Counted from the first letter of the stretch, positions 43,512 through 55,037 are shown. The stretch is 64,000 bases of DNA from Pseudomonas fluorescens (GCF_902497995.1 NZ_CABVII010000030.1:1-64000), one strand, 5' to 3'. The notes: a model not told the origin generated them from the sequence alone. Numbers and translations are program-made.

Positions 43512-44828
43512 ATGCGCATCAGCATATTTGGTTTGGGTTACGTCGGTGCAGTCTGTGCCGGTTGCCTGTCTGCACGGGGCCATGACGTCGTTGGCGTCGA
43601 TGTCGCCAAAGACAAGATCGATATGATCAATGCCGGCAAATCGCCGATCGTTGAACCGGGTCTGGGCGAACTTCTGCAGAAGGGTATCGAGACGGGCAAA
43701 CTGCGCGGCACGACCAACTTCGCCGAAGCGATTCGCGACACCGACCTGTCGATGATCTGCGTCGGCACGCCGAGCAAGAAGAACGGCGACCTGGAACTGA
43801 ACTACATCGAAGCCGTGTGCCGCGAGATCGGTTTTGTCCTGCGTGACAAGACCACCCGCCACACCATCGTGGTTCGCAGCACCGTGCTGCCGGGTACCGT
43901 GGCCAATGTCGTGATCCCGATCCTCGAAGACTGCTCCGGCAAGAAAGCCGGCGTTGATTTCGGCGTTGCGGTGAACCCTGAGTTCCTGCGTGAAAGCACC
44001 GCGATCGCCGACTACGACCTGCCACCGATGACCGTCATCGGCGAGTTCGACAAGGCATCGGGCGACGTTCTGCAATCGCTGTACGAAGAACTCGACGCAC
44101 CGATCATCCGCAAGGACATCGCTGTCGCCGAGATGATCAAGTACACCTGCAACGTGTGGCACGCCACCAAGGTCACCTTCGCCAACGAAATCGGCAACAT
44201 CGCCAAGGCTGTCGGCGTCGATGGTCGTGAAGTGATGGAAGTGGTCTGCCAGGACAAGACGCTGAACCTGTCCCAGTACTACATGCGCCCTGGTTTCGCG
44301 TTCGGCGGCTCCTGCCTGCCAAAAGACGTTCGCGCCCTGACCTACCGCGCCGGTTCCCTGGACGTGGAAGCACCGCTGCTCAACTCGCTGATGCGCAGTA
44401 ACGAGTCCCAGGTGCAGAACGCCTTCGACATCGTCTCCAGCCACGGCAAACGTAAAGTCGCCCTGCTGGGTCTGAGCTTCAAGGCCGGTACTGATGACCT
44501 GCGTGAAAGCCCGCTGGTTGATCTGGCGGAAATGCTGATCGGCAAGGGCTACGACCTGAGCATCTACGACACCAACGTCGAATACGCCCGTGTTCACGGT
44601 GCGAACAAGGATTACATCGAGTCGAAGATCCCTCACGTCTCGTCCTTGCTCAACGCCGATTTCGACGACGTGATCGACAACTGCGACGTGATCATCCTCG
44701 GCAACCGTGACGAGAAATTCCGTGCACTGGCGCAACAGGCGCCACACGGCAAGCAAGTGATCGACCTGGTCGGCTTCATGTCCCAAGCCACCAGCGTCAG
44801 TGGCCGCACCGAAGGCATCTGCTGGTAA
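43512..44828 (+). CDS. algD: GDP-mannose 6-dehydrogenase
   Basis: This 438-residue enzyme performs the committed step of alginate synthesis: GDP-mannose to GDP-mannuronate with two NAD+. The N-terminal Rossmann motif is FGLGYVGAVCAG; the catalytic cysteine lies in FGGSCLPKDVRAL (near residue 268); the C-terminal UDPGDH domain has LLGLSFKAGTDDLRESP. It is the first gene of the operon, and its expression sets alginate output. Confidence 0.98.
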   Translation: MRISIFGLGYVGAVCAGCLSARGHDVVGVDVAKDKIDMINAGKSPIVEPGLGELLQKGIETGKLRGTTNFAEAIRDTDLSMICVGTPSKKNGDLELNYIEAVCREIGFVLRDKTTRHTIVVRSTVLPGTVANVVIPILEDCSGKKAGVDFGVAVNPEFLRESTAIADYDLPPMTVIGEFDKASGDVLQSLYEELDAPIIRKDIAVAEMIKYTCNVWHATKVTFANEIGNIAKAVGVDGREVMEVVCQDKTLNLSQYYMRPGFAFGGSCLPKDVRALTYRAGSLDVEAPLLNSLMRSNESQVQNAFDIVSSHGKRKVALLGLSFKAGTDDLRESPLVDLAEMLIGKGYDLSIYDTNVEYARVHGANKDYIESKIPHVSSLLNADFDDVIDNCDVIILGNRDEKFRALAQQAPHGKQVIDLVGFMSQATSVSGRTEGICW

Positions 44829-44837
44829 CACACCGCC

Positions 44838-45051
44838 CCTGTAGGAGCCAGGCTTACCGGCGAACCAGGCAAGGCGGTGTGTCAGGCACACCGCCTTCGC
44901 TCCTGTAGGAGCCAGGCTTGCCGGCGAACCAGGCAACGCGGTGTGTCAGGCACACCGCCTTCGCTCCTGTAGGAGCCAGGCTTGCCGGCGAACCAGGCAA
45001 CGCGGTGTGTCAGGCGCGCCGCCTTCGCGGGCAAGCCTCGCTCCTACGGTT
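44838..45051. repeat. 64-bp tandem REP expansion between algD and alg8
   Basis: A unit starting CCTGTAGGAGCCAGGCTTGCC and ending CACACCGCCTTCGCT repeats three times, at 44838, 44902 and 44966, exactly 64 bp apart. It closes with an inverted REP arm (GCGGGCAAGCCTCGCTCCTAC). Copies differ at a few bases (TTACC in the first, AAGG or AACG). Each unit can fold as its own hairpin, so the algD-alg8 mRNA spacer carries a series of stem-loops. Confidence 0.92.
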
Positions 45052-45109
45052 TTTATGCCTGCCTTAACCCCATCGGGCCACCCCACAGGCTCGCCCGAGA
45101 TAGAGACGG

Positions 45110-46600
45110 ATGCAGATTATGCACAGGCTAAAGCACGGCCTACTTCAGGCCGCCGGTTGGCTGTTTTACCTAAGTTTATTGATGGGCATCGCCATGGCGT
45201 TGCCTGCGTCCACGTTCGACTCCGAGTCGAAGGACTTTATCTTCCTGATCGGTATCGTCGGCATATGGCGCTACTCGATGGGTGCCACGCACTTTCTGCG
45301 CGGCATGCTGTTTCTGTACGTGGTCTACCCGCACCTGCGGCGCAAAGTGCGCAAGCTGGGTAAAGCGGCAGACCCGTCCCATGTGTTCCTGATGGTCACC
45401 AGTTTTCGAATCGACGCGCTGACCACCGCCCAGGTCTACAGCTCGGTGATTCGCGAAGCGATCGACTGCGGCCTGCCCACCACCGTGGTCTGCTCGATCG
45501 TGGAAATGTCCGATGAACTGCTGGTGAAAAGCCTGTGGTCGCGGATGAACCCGCCGAACCGCGTCAAGCTCGACTTCGTGCGCATTCCCGGCACCGGCAA
45601 GCGCGATGGCCTGGCCTACGGTTTTCGCGCCATCTCCCGCCACTTGCCGGACGACCGCGCCGTGGTTGCAGTGATCGATGGCGACACCGTGCTGGCTGAA
45701 GGCGTCGTGCTCAAGACCGTGCCGTGGTTCCAGCTGTTCGGCAATGTCGGCGGCCTGACCACCAACGAGTTCTGCGAAGTGCGCGGCGGCTACATCATGA
45801 GCGAATGGCACAAACTGCGCTTCGCCCAGCGTCACATCAACATGTGCTCGATGGCCTTGTCCAAGCGCGTACTGACCATGACCGGCCGGATGTCGGTATT
45901 CCGCGCCTCCGTGGTCACCAACCCGGACTTCATCGCCGACGTCGAAAGCGATTCGCTGCAACACTGGCGCCTGGGTCGCTTCAAGTTCCTCACCGGTGAT
46001 GACAAGTCGAGCTGGTTCAGCCTGATGCGCCTGGGCTACGACACGTTCTACGTGCCGGATGCCGCGATCCACACCGTGGAACACCCGCCGGAAAAAAGCT
46101 TCATCAAGGCCAGCCGCAAACTGATGTTCCGCTGGTACGGCAATAACCTGCGCCAGAACTCCCGCGCCCTGGGCCTGGGGATGCAACGCCTCGGCCTGTT
46201 CACTTCGGTGGTGCTGTTCGACCAACGTGTGTCGATGTGGACGTCGCTGCTCGGCCTGACCGTCGCGCTCATCGCCACCTTCAAGTACGGCGCCGCGTTC
46301 ATCCTGGTTTACCTGCTGTGGATCGGCATTACCCGCCTGATCCTGACCGTGCTCCTGTCTTTGTCCGGTCACACGATCGGCCCGGCCTACCCGGCGATTC
46401 TCTATTACAACCAGATCGTCGGCGCGCTGGTGAAGATCTACGTGTTCTTCCGCCTCGACCGACAGTCCTGGAGTCGCCAGCCCACTTCCCTGACCCGTGA
46501 TCTCGCCAGCTTTCAAGGTTGGTTCAACACTTGGTCGTCTCGGACCATGACCTTCTCCGCCGGCAGCATTTTTGTTGCCGTGCTGCTGATGATGGTCTGA
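45110..46600 (+). CDS. alg8: alginate polymerase glycosyltransferase
   Basis: This 496-residue inner-membrane GT2 family enzyme polymerises mannuronate from GDP-ManA. Two N-terminal and several C-terminal membrane helices flank a cytoplasmic GT domain with the metal-binding motif [27 protein letters not shown], and a QxxRW-like [11 protein letters not shown]. It works with the c-di-GMP receptor Alg44. The start may be at 45110 or the ATG at 45119. Confidence 0.96.
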   Translation: MQIMHRLKHGLLQAAGWLFYLSLLMGIAMALPASTFDSESKDFIFLIGIVGIWRYSMGATHFLRGMLFLYVVYPHLRRKVRKLGKAADPSHVFLMVTSFRIDALTTAQVYSSVIREAIDCGLPTTVVCSIVEMSDELLVKSLWSRMNPPNRVKLDFVRIPGTGKRDGLAYGFRAISRHLPDDRAVVAVIDGDTVLAEGVVLKTVPWFQLFGNVGGLTTNEFCEVRGGYIMSEWHKLRFAQRHINMCSMALSKRVLTMTGRMSVFRASVVTNPDFIADVESDSLQHWRLGRFKFLTGDDKSSWFSLMRLGYDTFYVPDAAIHTVEHPPEKSFIKASRKLMFRWYGNNLRQNSRALGLGMQRLGLFTSVVLFDQRVSMWTSLLGLTVALIATFKYGAAFILVYLLWIGITRLILTVLLSLSGHTIGPAYPAILYYNQIVGALVKIYVFFRLDRQSWSRQPTSLTRDLASFQGWFNTWSSRTMTFSAGSIFVAVLLMMV

Positions 46601-46635
46601 CCGAACTCGCCTGAATTAACTAGGAAATCGTCTAT

Positions 46636-47805
46636 ATGAATACCGCCGTCAACGCCAACGTAGTGCATGAATCAGAAGCCCAGCGCCAACACGCCCGAGT
46701 GAAAATCCCGGCCAAGCTGCGTTTCTTCGGTCCCGACCGGACTCCGGTTGAAGCCCGGGTCATCGACCTCTCCGCTGGCGGCCTGGCCTTCAACGCCGGT
46801 CAGTTGCCACTCAAGGTTGGCGAGGTTTACAAGGCTCGCCTGCAATTCGTCATCGATAACCTCGGCCTGGCCATGGACGTGGAGCTGCAAGTGCGCTCCT
46901 TCGATCGCCAGACCGGTCGCGCCGGTTGCCAGTTCCAGAACCTGGAGCAGCAGGACATTTCCACCCTGCGCCACCTGATCACCTCGCACCTGGCCGGCGA
47001 CATCGTCAGCGTCGGTGAGATGCTGGCGACCCTGCAGCGCGACAACTTCACCAAGGCGCGCAAGGTCAAGGATGGCGGCCACGGCATGACCCCGTTCGGC
47101 CGTCTGCGCGCAGTGACCTTCAGCCTGGCGATTTTCCTCGTCGGCCTGACGGCCTTCGGTTTCATCTTCAAGTCGGTGTACGGCATGTACTTCGTCAGCC
47201 ACGCCCAGGCTGGCCTGGTCAGCGTACCGGCGATGAACATCACCATGCCGCGCGACGGCACCGTGCAGAGCCTGATCAAAGCCGACGGTGTTGCTGCCAA
47301 AGGCGCCCCGCTGGCGACCTTCAGCACCAGCATGCTCGACATACTCAAGGGTCATCTGGACGAAGACCAGCTGCAACCGGCCAAGGTTGAAGAGCTGTTC
47401 GGCAAGCAAATGACCGGCACCCTGACCTCGCCATGCGATTGCACCGTGGCGCAGCAACTGGTTGCCGACGGTCAGTACGCCAGCAAAGGCGACGTGATCT
47501 TCCAACTGGTGCCGCGCAACAGCGAAGCCAACGTCGAAGCGCGCTTCTCCTATCGCCAGTTCGGCGACGTGTTGCCAGGCAGCACGGTCAGCTTCCAGAT
47601 CGCCGGCGAAGACAAAGTCCGCAGCGGCAAGATCGTCAGCAGCACCAGCCTGAACAGCGCCGACCTGTCGTCCGATATCCGCGTCCAGATCAAGCCTGAC
47701 GAGCCGCTGAACAGCGCTTTCGCCGGTCGCCCGGTGGAAGTGAACAGCACCCGTGGTCCGAACCTGAACTGGCTGATCGACAAAGCCATGGCCGCCGGTC
47801 TTTAA
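46636..47805 (+). CDS. alg44: alginate co-polymerase, c-di-GMP receptor
   Basis: The protein has 389 residues. The N-terminal PilZ domain keeps the c-di-GMP residues R17, R21, D44, S46 and G49 (RQHAR, DLSAGG) at the same numbers as in P. aeruginosa Alg44. One membrane helix (about 160-185) leads to a periplasmic HlyD-like domain. c-di-GMP binding activates Alg8. It lies 35 bp after alg8. Confidence 0.97.
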   Translation: MNTAVNANVVHESEAQRQHARVKIPAKLRFFGPDRTPVEARVIDLSAGGLAFNAGQLPLKVGEVYKARLQFVIDNLGLAMDVELQVRSFDRQTGRAGCQFQNLEQQDISTLRHLITSHLAGDIVSVGEMLATLQRDNFTKARKVKDGGHGMTPFGRLRAVTFSLAIFLVGLTAFGFIFKSVYGMYFVSHAQAGLVSVPAMNITMPRDGTVQSLIKADGVAAKGAPLATFSTSMLDILKGHLDEDQLQPAKVEELFGKQMTGTLTSPCDCTVAQQLVADGQYASKGDVIFQLVPRNSEANVEARFSYRQFGDVLPGSTVSFQIAGEDKVRSGKIVSSTSLNSADLSSDIRVQIKPDEPLNSAFAGRPVEVNSTRGPNLNWLIDKAMAAGL

Positions 47806-47814
47806 GTCGAGGAC

Positions 47815-49326
47815 ATGCCTGTGATGACTCCAAACCTCAGAACACCGCAACCCCTGTGGGAGCGGGCTTGCTCGCGAATGCGGTTTAACATTCAGAATCA
47901 ATGCTGGCTGACACACCGCTTTCGCGAGCAAGCCCGCTCCCACACTGGTTATGCGTTGTGCGCAATAGCATTGGCAGTCAGCCTCAGCGGTTGCGCCGGC
48001 CTGCCCGACCAGCGTCTGGCCAATGAAGCCCTCAAGCGCGGCGATACCGCGCTGGCGGCGCAGAATTACCAGCAACTGGCCGAACTGGGCTACAGCGAAG
48101 CACAGGTCGGCCTGGCCGATATCCAGGTCGACAGCCATGACCCGGCGCAGATGAAACAGGCCGAGGCGACTTACCGCGCCGCGGCCAGCGTCTCGCCGCG
48201 GGCTCAGGCGCGCCTGGGTCGTCTGTTGGTGGCCAAACCCGGTTCCACCGAAGCCGAACAGCAGGAAGCCGAAGGCCTGTTGAAGAAAGCCTCCGCCGCC
48301 GGAGAAGGCAACACCCTGATCCCGTTGGCGATGCTGTACCTGCAATACCCCCACAGTTTCCCCAACGTCAACGCACAGCAGCAGATCAGCCAGTGGCGCG
48401 CCGAAGGCAAGCCGGAAGCGGGTCTGGCCCAGGTGCTGCTGTATCGCACCCAAGGCACTTACGACCAGCATCTGGACGAAGTGGAAAGCATCTGCAAGGC
48501 CGCGTTGAACACCACCGACATCTGCTATGTCGAGTTGGCCACGGTCTATCAGAAGAAAGCGGCGCCTGAGAAACAAGCCGAGCTGATCAAGCAGATGCAA
48601 GCCGCCCAGGCTCGCGGTGCGGTCTCCGCTCAGCGCGTGGACAGCGTGGCCCGCGTACTGGGTGATGCAACCCTGGGCACGACCGACGAGAAAACCGCGC
48701 AGTCGCTGCTCGAAGGCATTGCACCCGGCTACCCCGCTTCCTGGGTCAGCCTGGCGCAATTGCTCTACGACTTCCCGGAACTGGGCGACGTCGACACCCT
48801 GATGAAGTACCTGGACAACGGCCGCGCCGCCGACCAGCCCCGCGCCGAACTGTTGCTGGGCAAGCTCTACTACGAAGGCAAAATCGTCCCGGCCGACGCC
48901 AAGGTCGCCGAAGAACACTTCAAGAAAGCCGTCGGCCGGGAAGTGGCCGCCGATTACTACCTCGGCCAGATCTACCGCCGTGGCTACCTGGGCCAGGTCT
49001 ACTCGCAGAAGGCCCTGGACCACCTGCTGACCGCTGCGCGCAACGGCCAGAACAGCGCCGACTTCGCCATCGCCCAATTGTTCTCCCAAGGCAAGGGCAC
49101 CAAGCCCGACCCACTTAACGCTTATGTCTTCAGCCAATTGGCCAAGGCCCAGAACACTCCGCAAGCCACCGAGCTTGCGCAAACACTCGAAGCCCAGCTG
49201 CCGCCTGCCCGGCTTGCCGAGGCCCAACGCCTGTTGAAACAAGAACAGGCCGTTCGTGGTGCCTTGAGCCAGAACAACCTGGAACTGCATGCGCTGGAAG
49301 AAGAAGACGGCGAGGAATCCCTATGA
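47815..49326 (+). CDS. algK: alginate biosynthesis TPR lipoprotein AlgK, with a REPIN-encoded N-terminal extension
   Basis: This outer-membrane lipoprotein holds Sel1/TPR repeats that scaffold the periplasmic alginate complex and AlgE. The mature part starts at C60 of [13 protein letters not shown] and is typical. The precursor is odd: residues about 14-44 are the translation of a REP pair (PLWERACSR and its mirror [11 protein letters not shown]), so the hydrophobic signal core ([14 protein letters not shown]) is preceded by about 45 residues. A TTG inside the core is the only other start and has no ribosome-binding site. Total 503 residues. GAGG precedes the ATG at 47815. Confidence 0.9.
   Translation: MPVMTPNLRTPQPLWERACSRMRFNIQNQCWLTHRFREQARSHTGYALCAIALAVSLSGCAGLPDQRLANEALKRGDTALAAQNYQQLAELGYSEAQVGLADIQVDSHDPAQMKQAEATYRAAASVSPRAQARLGRLLVAKPGSTEAEQQEAEGLLKKASAAGEGNTLIPLAMLYLQYPHSFPNVNAQQQISQWRAEGKPEAGLAQVLLYRTQGTYDQHLDEVESICKAALNTTDICYVELATVYQKKAAPEKQAELIKQMQAAQARGAVSAQRVDSVARVLGDATLGTTDEKTAQSLLEGIAPGYPASWVSLAQLLYDFPELGDVDTLMKYLDNGRAADQPRAELLLGKLYYEGKIVPADAKVAEEHFKKAVGREVAADYYLGQIYRRGYLGQVYSQKALDHLLTAARNGQNSADFAIAQLFSQGKGTKPDPLNAYVFSQLAKAQNTPQATELAQTLEAQLPPARLAEAQRLLKQEQAVRGALSQNNLELHALEEEDGEESL
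47854..47944. repeat. REPIN (G-rich type) inside the algK coding start
   Basis: GTGGGAGCGGGCTTGCTCGCG and its inverted copy CGCGAGCAAGCCCGCTCCCAC lie between the algK start and the signal-peptide core, in frame and without a stop codon. Confidence 0.93.
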
Positions 49327-50810
49327 AGTTGAATCCATTCGTTAAGGCCGGCATCGGCCTGTCATTCGCCCTGTTGTGGTCGTGCCCGACCCTGGCCGCC
49401 TTGACCGAAAGCAAGAACTACGGCCTTGACGTGAAAGTCACTGCCCAGTCCGAAGACGATACCGACCTGGGTACGGCGAGCGGCGGCGACGTCAACGGCG
49501 TCGGCCTCGACCTGCGTCCATGGATTTATGGCGAGAGCGGCGCGTGGAGCGGCTACGCCATGGGTCAGGCCGTGACGTCGACCGACATCATCGAGACCGA
49601 CACCCTGCAACAGTCCGACACCGACGGCACCCAGGCCACCGACAACGGCGATCGCAAGAGCAAGAAAAACTACCTGGCCATGCGTGAGTTCTGGGTCGGC
49701 TACAGCGGTCTGACGCCCTACCCCGGCGAGATCCTCAAGCTCGGTCGGCAACGCCTGCGCAATGACGACGGCCAATGGCGCGACACCAACATCGAAGCCC
49801 TGAACTGGACCTTCGACACCACCCTGTTGCGCGCCAACGCCGGTGTGGCCGAACGCTTCAGCGAATACCGCACCGACCTCACCGAACTCGCGCCCAAGGA
49901 CAAGGATCGCCTGCACGCTTATGCCGATGCGGCGTATCAGTGGAACCCGGGCAACTGGGTCGGCATTCGCGGGCATCACACCCACGATAACGGCAAGCTC
50001 GACTATGCGGAACCGGGTGTGGCCGCCGATTCTCTGGACAAGAAAGAGAACGGCGACATCAGCTGGATCGGCCTCACCGCCGACAGCGATGCCTATAACT
50101 GGCGCAACACCAACACCGTCAACTACTGGGGCAGCATCACCGGCATGAGCGGCGACCGCGACACGGTCAACCCGCTGAACGCCGACGGCACCGCGCCGGC
50201 ACAAGCCAAGACCAGTGGCAACGTCGATGGCTGGGCCACTGACCTGGGCGTGCGTCTGCGCCTCGATCCGCAATGGCAAGTCGGTGCAGCCTATGCCCGC
50301 GCCAGCGCCGATTACGAACAGAACGGCCTGGAAAGCAACCGCTCGAACTACACCGGTACCCGCTCGCGAGTGCACCGTTTCGGCGAAGCCTTCCGTGGCG
50401 AAATGAACAACATGCAGACCGCCACCCTGTTCGGTTCGTGGATGCTCAACGACGAATACGACGCCAGCGTGATCTACCACAAGTTCTGGCGCGTCGACGG
50501 CAACAAGCCGGTCGGCAGCAACGGCATCAACGCCGTGCAGAACGACACCGATGACGTGACCGGCGCCGTGCTCTCCAGCACCTCGCTGCCGCTGGAAGAT
50601 GGCAACAAGGACCTCGGCCAGGAAATGGACGTGGTCGTCACCAAGTACTTCAAGCAAGGCCTGCTGCCGGCCTCCCTAAGCCAGTCTATCGATGAGCCGT
50701 CGGCCCTGGTGCGTTTGCGTGGCGGTGTATTCAAGCCAGGCGATGCCTACGGCAAAGGCGTCGACTCGTACATGCATCGCGCATTCATCGACGTGATCTG
50801 GCGCTTCTGA
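49323..50810 (+). CDS. algE: alginate outer-membrane export porin
   Basis: The protein has 495 residues. The signal peptide ends near TLAALTES. The mature protein is an 18-strand beta barrel with many Arg and alternating aromatic residues, ending in the aromatic DVIWRF that marks an outer-membrane barrel. It exports the anionic polymer. Its ATG overlaps the algK stop by 4 bp. Confidence 0.96.
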   Translation: MKLNPFVKAGIGLSFALLWSCPTLAALTESKNYGLDVKVTAQSEDDTDLGTASGGDVNGVGLDLRPWIYGESGAWSGYAMGQAVTSTDIIETDTLQQSDTDGTQATDNGDRKSKKNYLAMREFWVGYSGLTPYPGEILKLGRQRLRNDDGQWRDTNIEALNWTFDTTLLRANAGVAERFSEYRTDLTELAPKDKDRLHAYADAAYQWNPGNWVGIRGHHTHDNGKLDYAEPGVAADSLDKKENGDISWIGLTADSDAYNWRNTNTVNYWGSITGMSGDRDTVNPLNADGTAPAQAKTSGNVDGWATDLGVRLRLDPQWQVGAAYARASADYEQNGLESNRSNYTGTRSRVHRFGEAFRGEMNNMQTATLFGSWMLNDEYDASVIYHKFWRVDGNKPVGSNGINAVQNDTDDVTGAVLSSTSLPLEDGNKDLGQEMDVVVTKYFKQGLLPASLSQSIDEPSALVRLRGGVFKPGDAYGKGVDSYMHRAFIDVIWRF

Positions 50811-50836
50811 TGCGAACCGCGAAGGGAGTTCCTCAC

Positions 50837-52423
50837 ATGAACAGTCCGAAGAGAGGCTCGATCACCTTGCTGGCCGGCGCGATGCTGCTGGCAAGCTCGG
50901 CGGCCTTCGCCAGCGTGGAACCGGCAACCCCTCAACCAGGGAAGCCGGCCACCATGGCCAAGGAACTGCAACAGGCCAAGACCTATACCGTCAGCAGCGC
51001 ACCGACCGCGCCGCTGGAGCTGGAGAAGCCGAAACTGCCGGACACTTCCGGCTACACCGCCGAGGCCATCGCCGCGAAAATCGTGCGCACCAAGCCCGGC
51101 AAAATCAGCGTACGGCGGATGATGCAGGAAAACGCGCTGAAGGACTTCATCGGCGGCGACAACAAGATGGCCGAATGGGTGGTGCGTCAGCACGGCATCC
51201 CGCAGGCGATCTTCATCGACGACGGCTACATGAACCTCAAGGACCTGGTCAAAAAGGTGCCCAAGCAGTACTTCAGCGAAACCTCGCCGGGCGTGTTCCT
51301 GGCGAAGTTGCCGATCGTGGTCGGGAACAAGGGCATCCTGGAAATCGACAAGCAGACCCAGGAATTGCGCCTGTCCCAGGAGGCCGGTTCGTTCCTGGTC
51401 AACGACGGCCAGCTGTTTGTGCGCGATACCAAGATCACCGGCTGGCGCGAGAAGGAAAACGGCCCGGCGACCTTCAAGTCGCCGAAGGAATTCCGTCCGT
51501 TCCTGCTGGCGTGGGGCGGCACCCAGACCTACATCGCCAATAGCAAGATGGCCAGTTTCGGCTACGCCAACAGTAAGTCCTACGGCGTGAGTATCTCGCA
51601 GTACACGCCGAACATGGCCAAGGTGCTCAAGCGCGCTGAACCGACCGGCTGGATCATCGGTTCCGAGTTCTCGGACATGTGGTACGGCTTCTACTGCTAC
51701 GAGACCGAAGGCTTCGTGGTCAAGGGCAATACCTACAAAGACAACATCGTCTATGGCATTGACCCGCATGACCGCTCCCACGGCCTGATCATTGCCGACA
51801 ACACGGTGTTCGGGACCAAGAAGAAGCACGGGATCATCATTTCCCGTGAGGTCAACGACAGCTTCATCTTCAACAACCGCAGCTACGACAACAAGCTCTC
51901 GGGCCTGGTGATCGACCGTAACAGCGTGAACAACCTGGTCGCCTACAACGAGATCTACCAGAACCACACCGACGGCATCACCCTCTACGAGAGTGGCAAC
52001 AACCTGCTGTGGGGCAACAAGGTGATCAGCAACCGGCGCCACGGCATCCGGATTCGTAACAGCGTGAACATCCGCCTCTACGAAAACCTGGCCATGGCCA
52101 ACGGCCTGACCGGTGTCTACGGCCACATCAAGGACCTGACCGACACCGACCGGGACATCGACCTCGATCCGTTCGACGCCCAGGTGTCCCTGATCATCGT
52201 CGGTGGCGAACTGGCCGGCAACGGCAGCGGACCGCTGTCCATCGACTCGCCGTTGAGCGTCGAGTTGTATCGCGTGTCCATGCTCGCGCCGACCAAATCC
52301 AGCGGCATCAGCTTCAACGGGATTCTTGGCGAGCGCCAGGATGAAATTCTCGACCTGCTGGTGCGCCAGCAGAAAGCCGTGCTGATCGACCCTGTCGAAC
52401 GCCAGACCGAAATGCAGGACTGA
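50837..52423 (+). CDS. algG: mannuronan C5-epimerase
   Basis: The protein has 528 residues with a signal peptide (TLLAGAMLLASSAAFA) and a right-handed beta-helix domain. The catalytic DPHD motif is at about D309-D312. It turns polymer mannuronate into guluronate in the periplasm. GGGAG supports the ATG at 50837; an earlier ATG at 50810 overlaps algE but gives an unusual N-terminus. Confidence 0.95.
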   Translation: MNSPKRGSITLLAGAMLLASSAAFASVEPATPQPGKPATMAKELQQAKTYTVSSAPTAPLELEKPKLPDTSGYTAEAIAAKIVRTKPGKISVRRMMQENALKDFIGGDNKMAEWVVRQHGIPQAIFIDDGYMNLKDLVKKVPKQYFSETSPGVFLAKLPIVVGNKGILEIDKQTQELRLSQEAGSFLVNDGQLFVRDTKITGWREKENGPATFKSPKEFRPFLLAWGGTQTYIANSKMASFGYANSKSYGVSISQYTPNMAKVLKRAEPTGWIIGSEFSDMWYGFYCYETEGFVVKGNTYKDNIVYGIDPHDRSHGLIIADNTVFGTKKKHGIIISREVNDSFIFNNRSYDNKLSGLVIDRNSVNNLVAYNEIYQNHTDGITLYESGNNLLWGNKVISNRRHGIRIRNSVNIRLYENLAMANGLTGVYGHIKDLTDTDRDIDLDPFDAQVSLIIVGGELAGNGSGPLSIDSPLSVELYRVSMLAPTKSSGISFNGILGERQDEILDLLVRQQKAVLIDPVERQTEMQD

Positions 52424-52433
52424 GGATAATTTT

Positions 52434-53882
52434 ATGCGTCCACACTTGATCAAATTACTCAGCCTGTCGGCCCTGGCCGCCGGTATTCTCGCGGCCAGCG
52501 CCGGTGCGCGGGCCGATGAAACCAAAGCGCCCAGCTTCAGCGCCGAACCGTGCTGCAACCTCTGCCCGGAAGCCCACGACGCCAAGAACTACACCACGCG
52601 CTACCAGCAGAACTTCACCACGCTGGTACAGGCCCAGGGTGACTGGCTGTTCCGGACCCAGGAAGACTTGCGCACCGAATTCGACACCACGCCCGCCGGC
52701 TACAAACGCATGAAAGAGCTGCACGATGCGTTCAAGAGCAAAGGCGTCGAACTGGTCGTGGTTTACCAGCCGACCCGTGGCCTGGTGAACCGCAACAAGC
52801 TCAATCCGCAAGAGAAAGCCCAATTCGATTTCGACAAGGCGCTGAAGAACTACAAGACCATGCTCGGCCGTTTCGCGCAGATGGGCTACGTCGTGCCGGA
52901 CCTGTCGCCACTGACCAATGAATCGCTGCCCGACACCCTGCCCGCCCACGACTTCTACTTCCGCGGCGACCAGCACTGGACACCGTATGGCGCCCAGCGC
53001 ACGGCAAAAATCGTGGCCGAGAAGGTCAAGCAGATTCCGGGCTTCGCCGACATTCCCAAGCGTGAATTCGAGACCCATAAGTCGGGTCGCATGGGCAAGA
53101 CCGGAACATTACACAACATGGCCGGTCAACTCTGTGGCACCAGCTACGCGATCCAGTACATGGATCAGTTCACCACCGAGCCTAAAGGCGAAGCCGGCGA
53201 TGGCGATCTGTTCAGTGACGCCGGCAATCCGGAGATCACCCTGGTCGGCACCAGCCACAGTGGCAAGAACTATAACTTCGCCGGTTTCCTCCAGGAGGCC
53301 ATCGGCGCCGACATCCTCAACGTGGCGTTCCCCGGCGGTGGGCTGGAAGGTTCGATGCTGCAGTACCTGGGCAGCGAAGAGTTCCAGACCAAGCCGCCGA
53401 AGATCCTGATCTGGGAGTTCTCGCCGCTTTATCGCCTCGACCAGGAAACCACCTACCGCCAGATGATGGCGCTGCTGGACAACGGTTGCGAAGGAAAGGA
53501 TGCACAGATGACCGGCAGCACCACGTTGAAACCGGGCAAGAACGAATTGATGGTCAACAGCAAGAACCTGAACCTGCAGAACAGCAGCCATCAGGTGGAT
53601 ATCCGCTTCGCCGATCCGTCGGTGAAAACCCTGCAAGCCACCCTCTGGTACATGAACGGTCGCCACGAGGACATCAAGATCGAAAAACCGGAAACCTCCG
53701 ACACCGACGGGCGTTTCGCCTTTGAGTTGCGCACGGACGAAGACTGGGGCTCGCAGAACCTGCTGGCCGTCGAAGTCCAGGGCCCTGAAGCAGGTGCCGC
53801 GCCGCAGAAAGTCGAAGCGAAAATCTGCAAACGCAACGTGTTCCCTGGCATTGGGCAGCGTACCGCTCAAGCCGGGCAATGA
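52434..53882 (+). CDS. algX: alginate O-acetyltransferase AlgX
   Basis: This 482-residue periplasmic protein has a signal peptide, an SGNH-like catalytic domain with the Asp-x-His pair D179/H181 in [10 protein letters not shown] and the Ser in GTSHSG, and a C-terminal carbohydrate-binding beta sandwich. It transfers acetyl groups to mannuronate in the growing polymer and protects it in the complex. Confidence 0.95.
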   Translation: MRPHLIKLLSLSALAAGILAASAGARADETKAPSFSAEPCCNLCPEAHDAKNYTTRYQQNFTTLVQAQGDWLFRTQEDLRTEFDTTPAGYKRMKELHDAFKSKGVELVVVYQPTRGLVNRNKLNPQEKAQFDFDKALKNYKTMLGRFAQMGYVVPDLSPLTNESLPDTLPAHDFYFRGDQHWTPYGAQRTAKIVAEKVKQIPGFADIPKREFETHKSGRMGKTGTLHNMAGQLCGTSYAIQYMDQFTTEPKGEAGDGDLFSDAGNPEITLVGTSHSGKNYNFAGFLQEAIGADILNVAFPGGGLEGSMLQYLGSEEFQTKPPKILIWEFSPLYRLDQETTYRQMMALLDNGCEGKDAQMTGSTTLKPGKNELMVNSKNLNLQNSSHQVDIRFADPSVKTLQATLWYMNGRHEDIKIEKPETSDTDGRFAFELRTDEDWGSQNLLAVEVQGPEAGAAPQKVEAKICKRNVFPGIGQRTAQAGQ

Positions 53883-53893
53883 GGCAACCTCTT

Positions 53894-55024
53894 ATGAGAT
53901 GCATGCAAACCCGAACTTTGAAAAGATTGATCGCACCGTCCCTGTTGACCCTGGCCATGTTTGCCGGGGCGACTCAGGCCGCCGCGCCCCTGCGTCCACC
54001 CCAGGGTTATTTCGCGCCGATCGAAAAAGTCAAAACCGGTGACAAGAGCGAAGGCTGTGATGCCATGCCGACGCCCTACACCGGGTCGTTGCAATTTCGC
54101 AGCAAGTACGAAGGCTCCGACAAGGCCCGTTCGACCCTGAACGAGGTATCGGAAAAAGCTTTCCGCGACACCACTGCCGACATTACCAAGATCGAGCGCG
54201 CCACCAGCAAGCACGTGATGCAGTACATGCGTGACGGTCGCCCTGAACAGCTGGAATGCACCCTGAACTGGTTGACCGCCTGGGCCAAGGCCGATGCGTT
54301 GATGTCCAAGGATTTCAACCACACCGGCAAGTCCATGCGCAAATGGGCGCTGGGCAGCATGGCATCGTCCTATGTCCGCCTGAAGTTCTCCGACTCTCAT
54401 CCGTTGGCGAACCATCAGCAGGAATCGCAACTGATCGAAGCCTGGTTCAGCAAGATGGCTGATCAAGTGGTCAGCGATTGGGACAACCTGCCGCTGGAAA
54501 AAACCAACAACCATTCGTACTGGTCCGCCTGGTCGGTGATGGCAACCTCCGTCGCCACCAACCGCCGCGACCTGTTCGACTGGTCGGTGAAGGAATTCAA
54601 GGTCGGCGCCAATCAGGTCGACGCCCAGGGCTTTTTGCCCAACGAGCTCAAGCGCCAGCAACGCGCCCTCGCCTATCACAACTATGCCCTGCCGCCGCTG
54701 GCGATGATCGCCAGTTTCGCCCAGGTCAATGGTGTGGACTTGCGTCAGGAAAACAACGGCGCGTTGAAACGCTTGGGTGACCGGGTGCTCGCCGGGGTTG
54801 AAGACCAGGATGAGTTCGAAGAGAAGAGCGGCAAGGAACAGGACATGACCGACCTCAAGGTCGACTCGAAATTCGCCTGGCTCGAACCGTTCTGCTCGCT
54901 CTACACCTGCTCGCCGGATGTGCTGGAAAAGAAACACGAGATGCAGCCGTTCAAGACCTTCCGCCTCGGGGGTGACCTGACCAAGGTCTACGACCCGGCG
55001 TACGAGAAAGGCAAAGGTTCCTAG
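53894..55024 (+). CDS. algL: alginate lyase
   Basis: This protein of about 376 residues has a signal peptide ([14 protein letters not shown]) and the PL5 fold. The active-site motif NNHSYW is present, and a second conserved block has [13 protein letters not shown]. It degrades polymer that remains in the periplasm. The start is the ATG at 53894 behind GAGG; ATGs at 53879 and 53903 are also in frame. Confidence 0.95.
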   Translation: MRCMQTRTLKRLIAPSLLTLAMFAGATQAAAPLRPPQGYFAPIEKVKTGDKSEGCDAMPTPYTGSLQFRSKYEGSDKARSTLNEVSEKAFRDTTADITKIERATSKHVMQYMRDGRPEQLECTLNWLTAWAKADALMSKDFNHTGKSMRKWALGSMASSYVRLKFSDSHPLANHQQESQLIEAWFSKMADQVVSDWDNLPLEKTNNHSYWSAWSVMATSVATNRRDLFDWSVKEFKVGANQVDAQGFLPNELKRQQRALAYHNYALPPLAMIASFAQVNGVDLRQENNGALKRLGDRVLAGVEDQDEFEEKSGKEQDMTDLKVDSKFAWLEPFCSLYTCSPDVLEKKHEMQPFKTFRLGGDLTKVYDPAYEKGKGS

Positions 55025-55037
55025 GACAAACACAAAA

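Noticed and set aside
44838-45051. CRISPR array
   Set aside because: The repeats are contiguous 64-bp units without unique spacers, made of REP sequence; no cas genes are nearby.
46672-49290. 872-codon open frame antisense to alg44 and algK
   Set aside because: It is a shadow across two genes of opposite strand with recognised functions; it is low-complexity and rich in Gln, His, Gly and Val.
50747-52585. 612-codon open frame antisense to algG
   Set aside because: Shadow of algG; no recognisable motifs.
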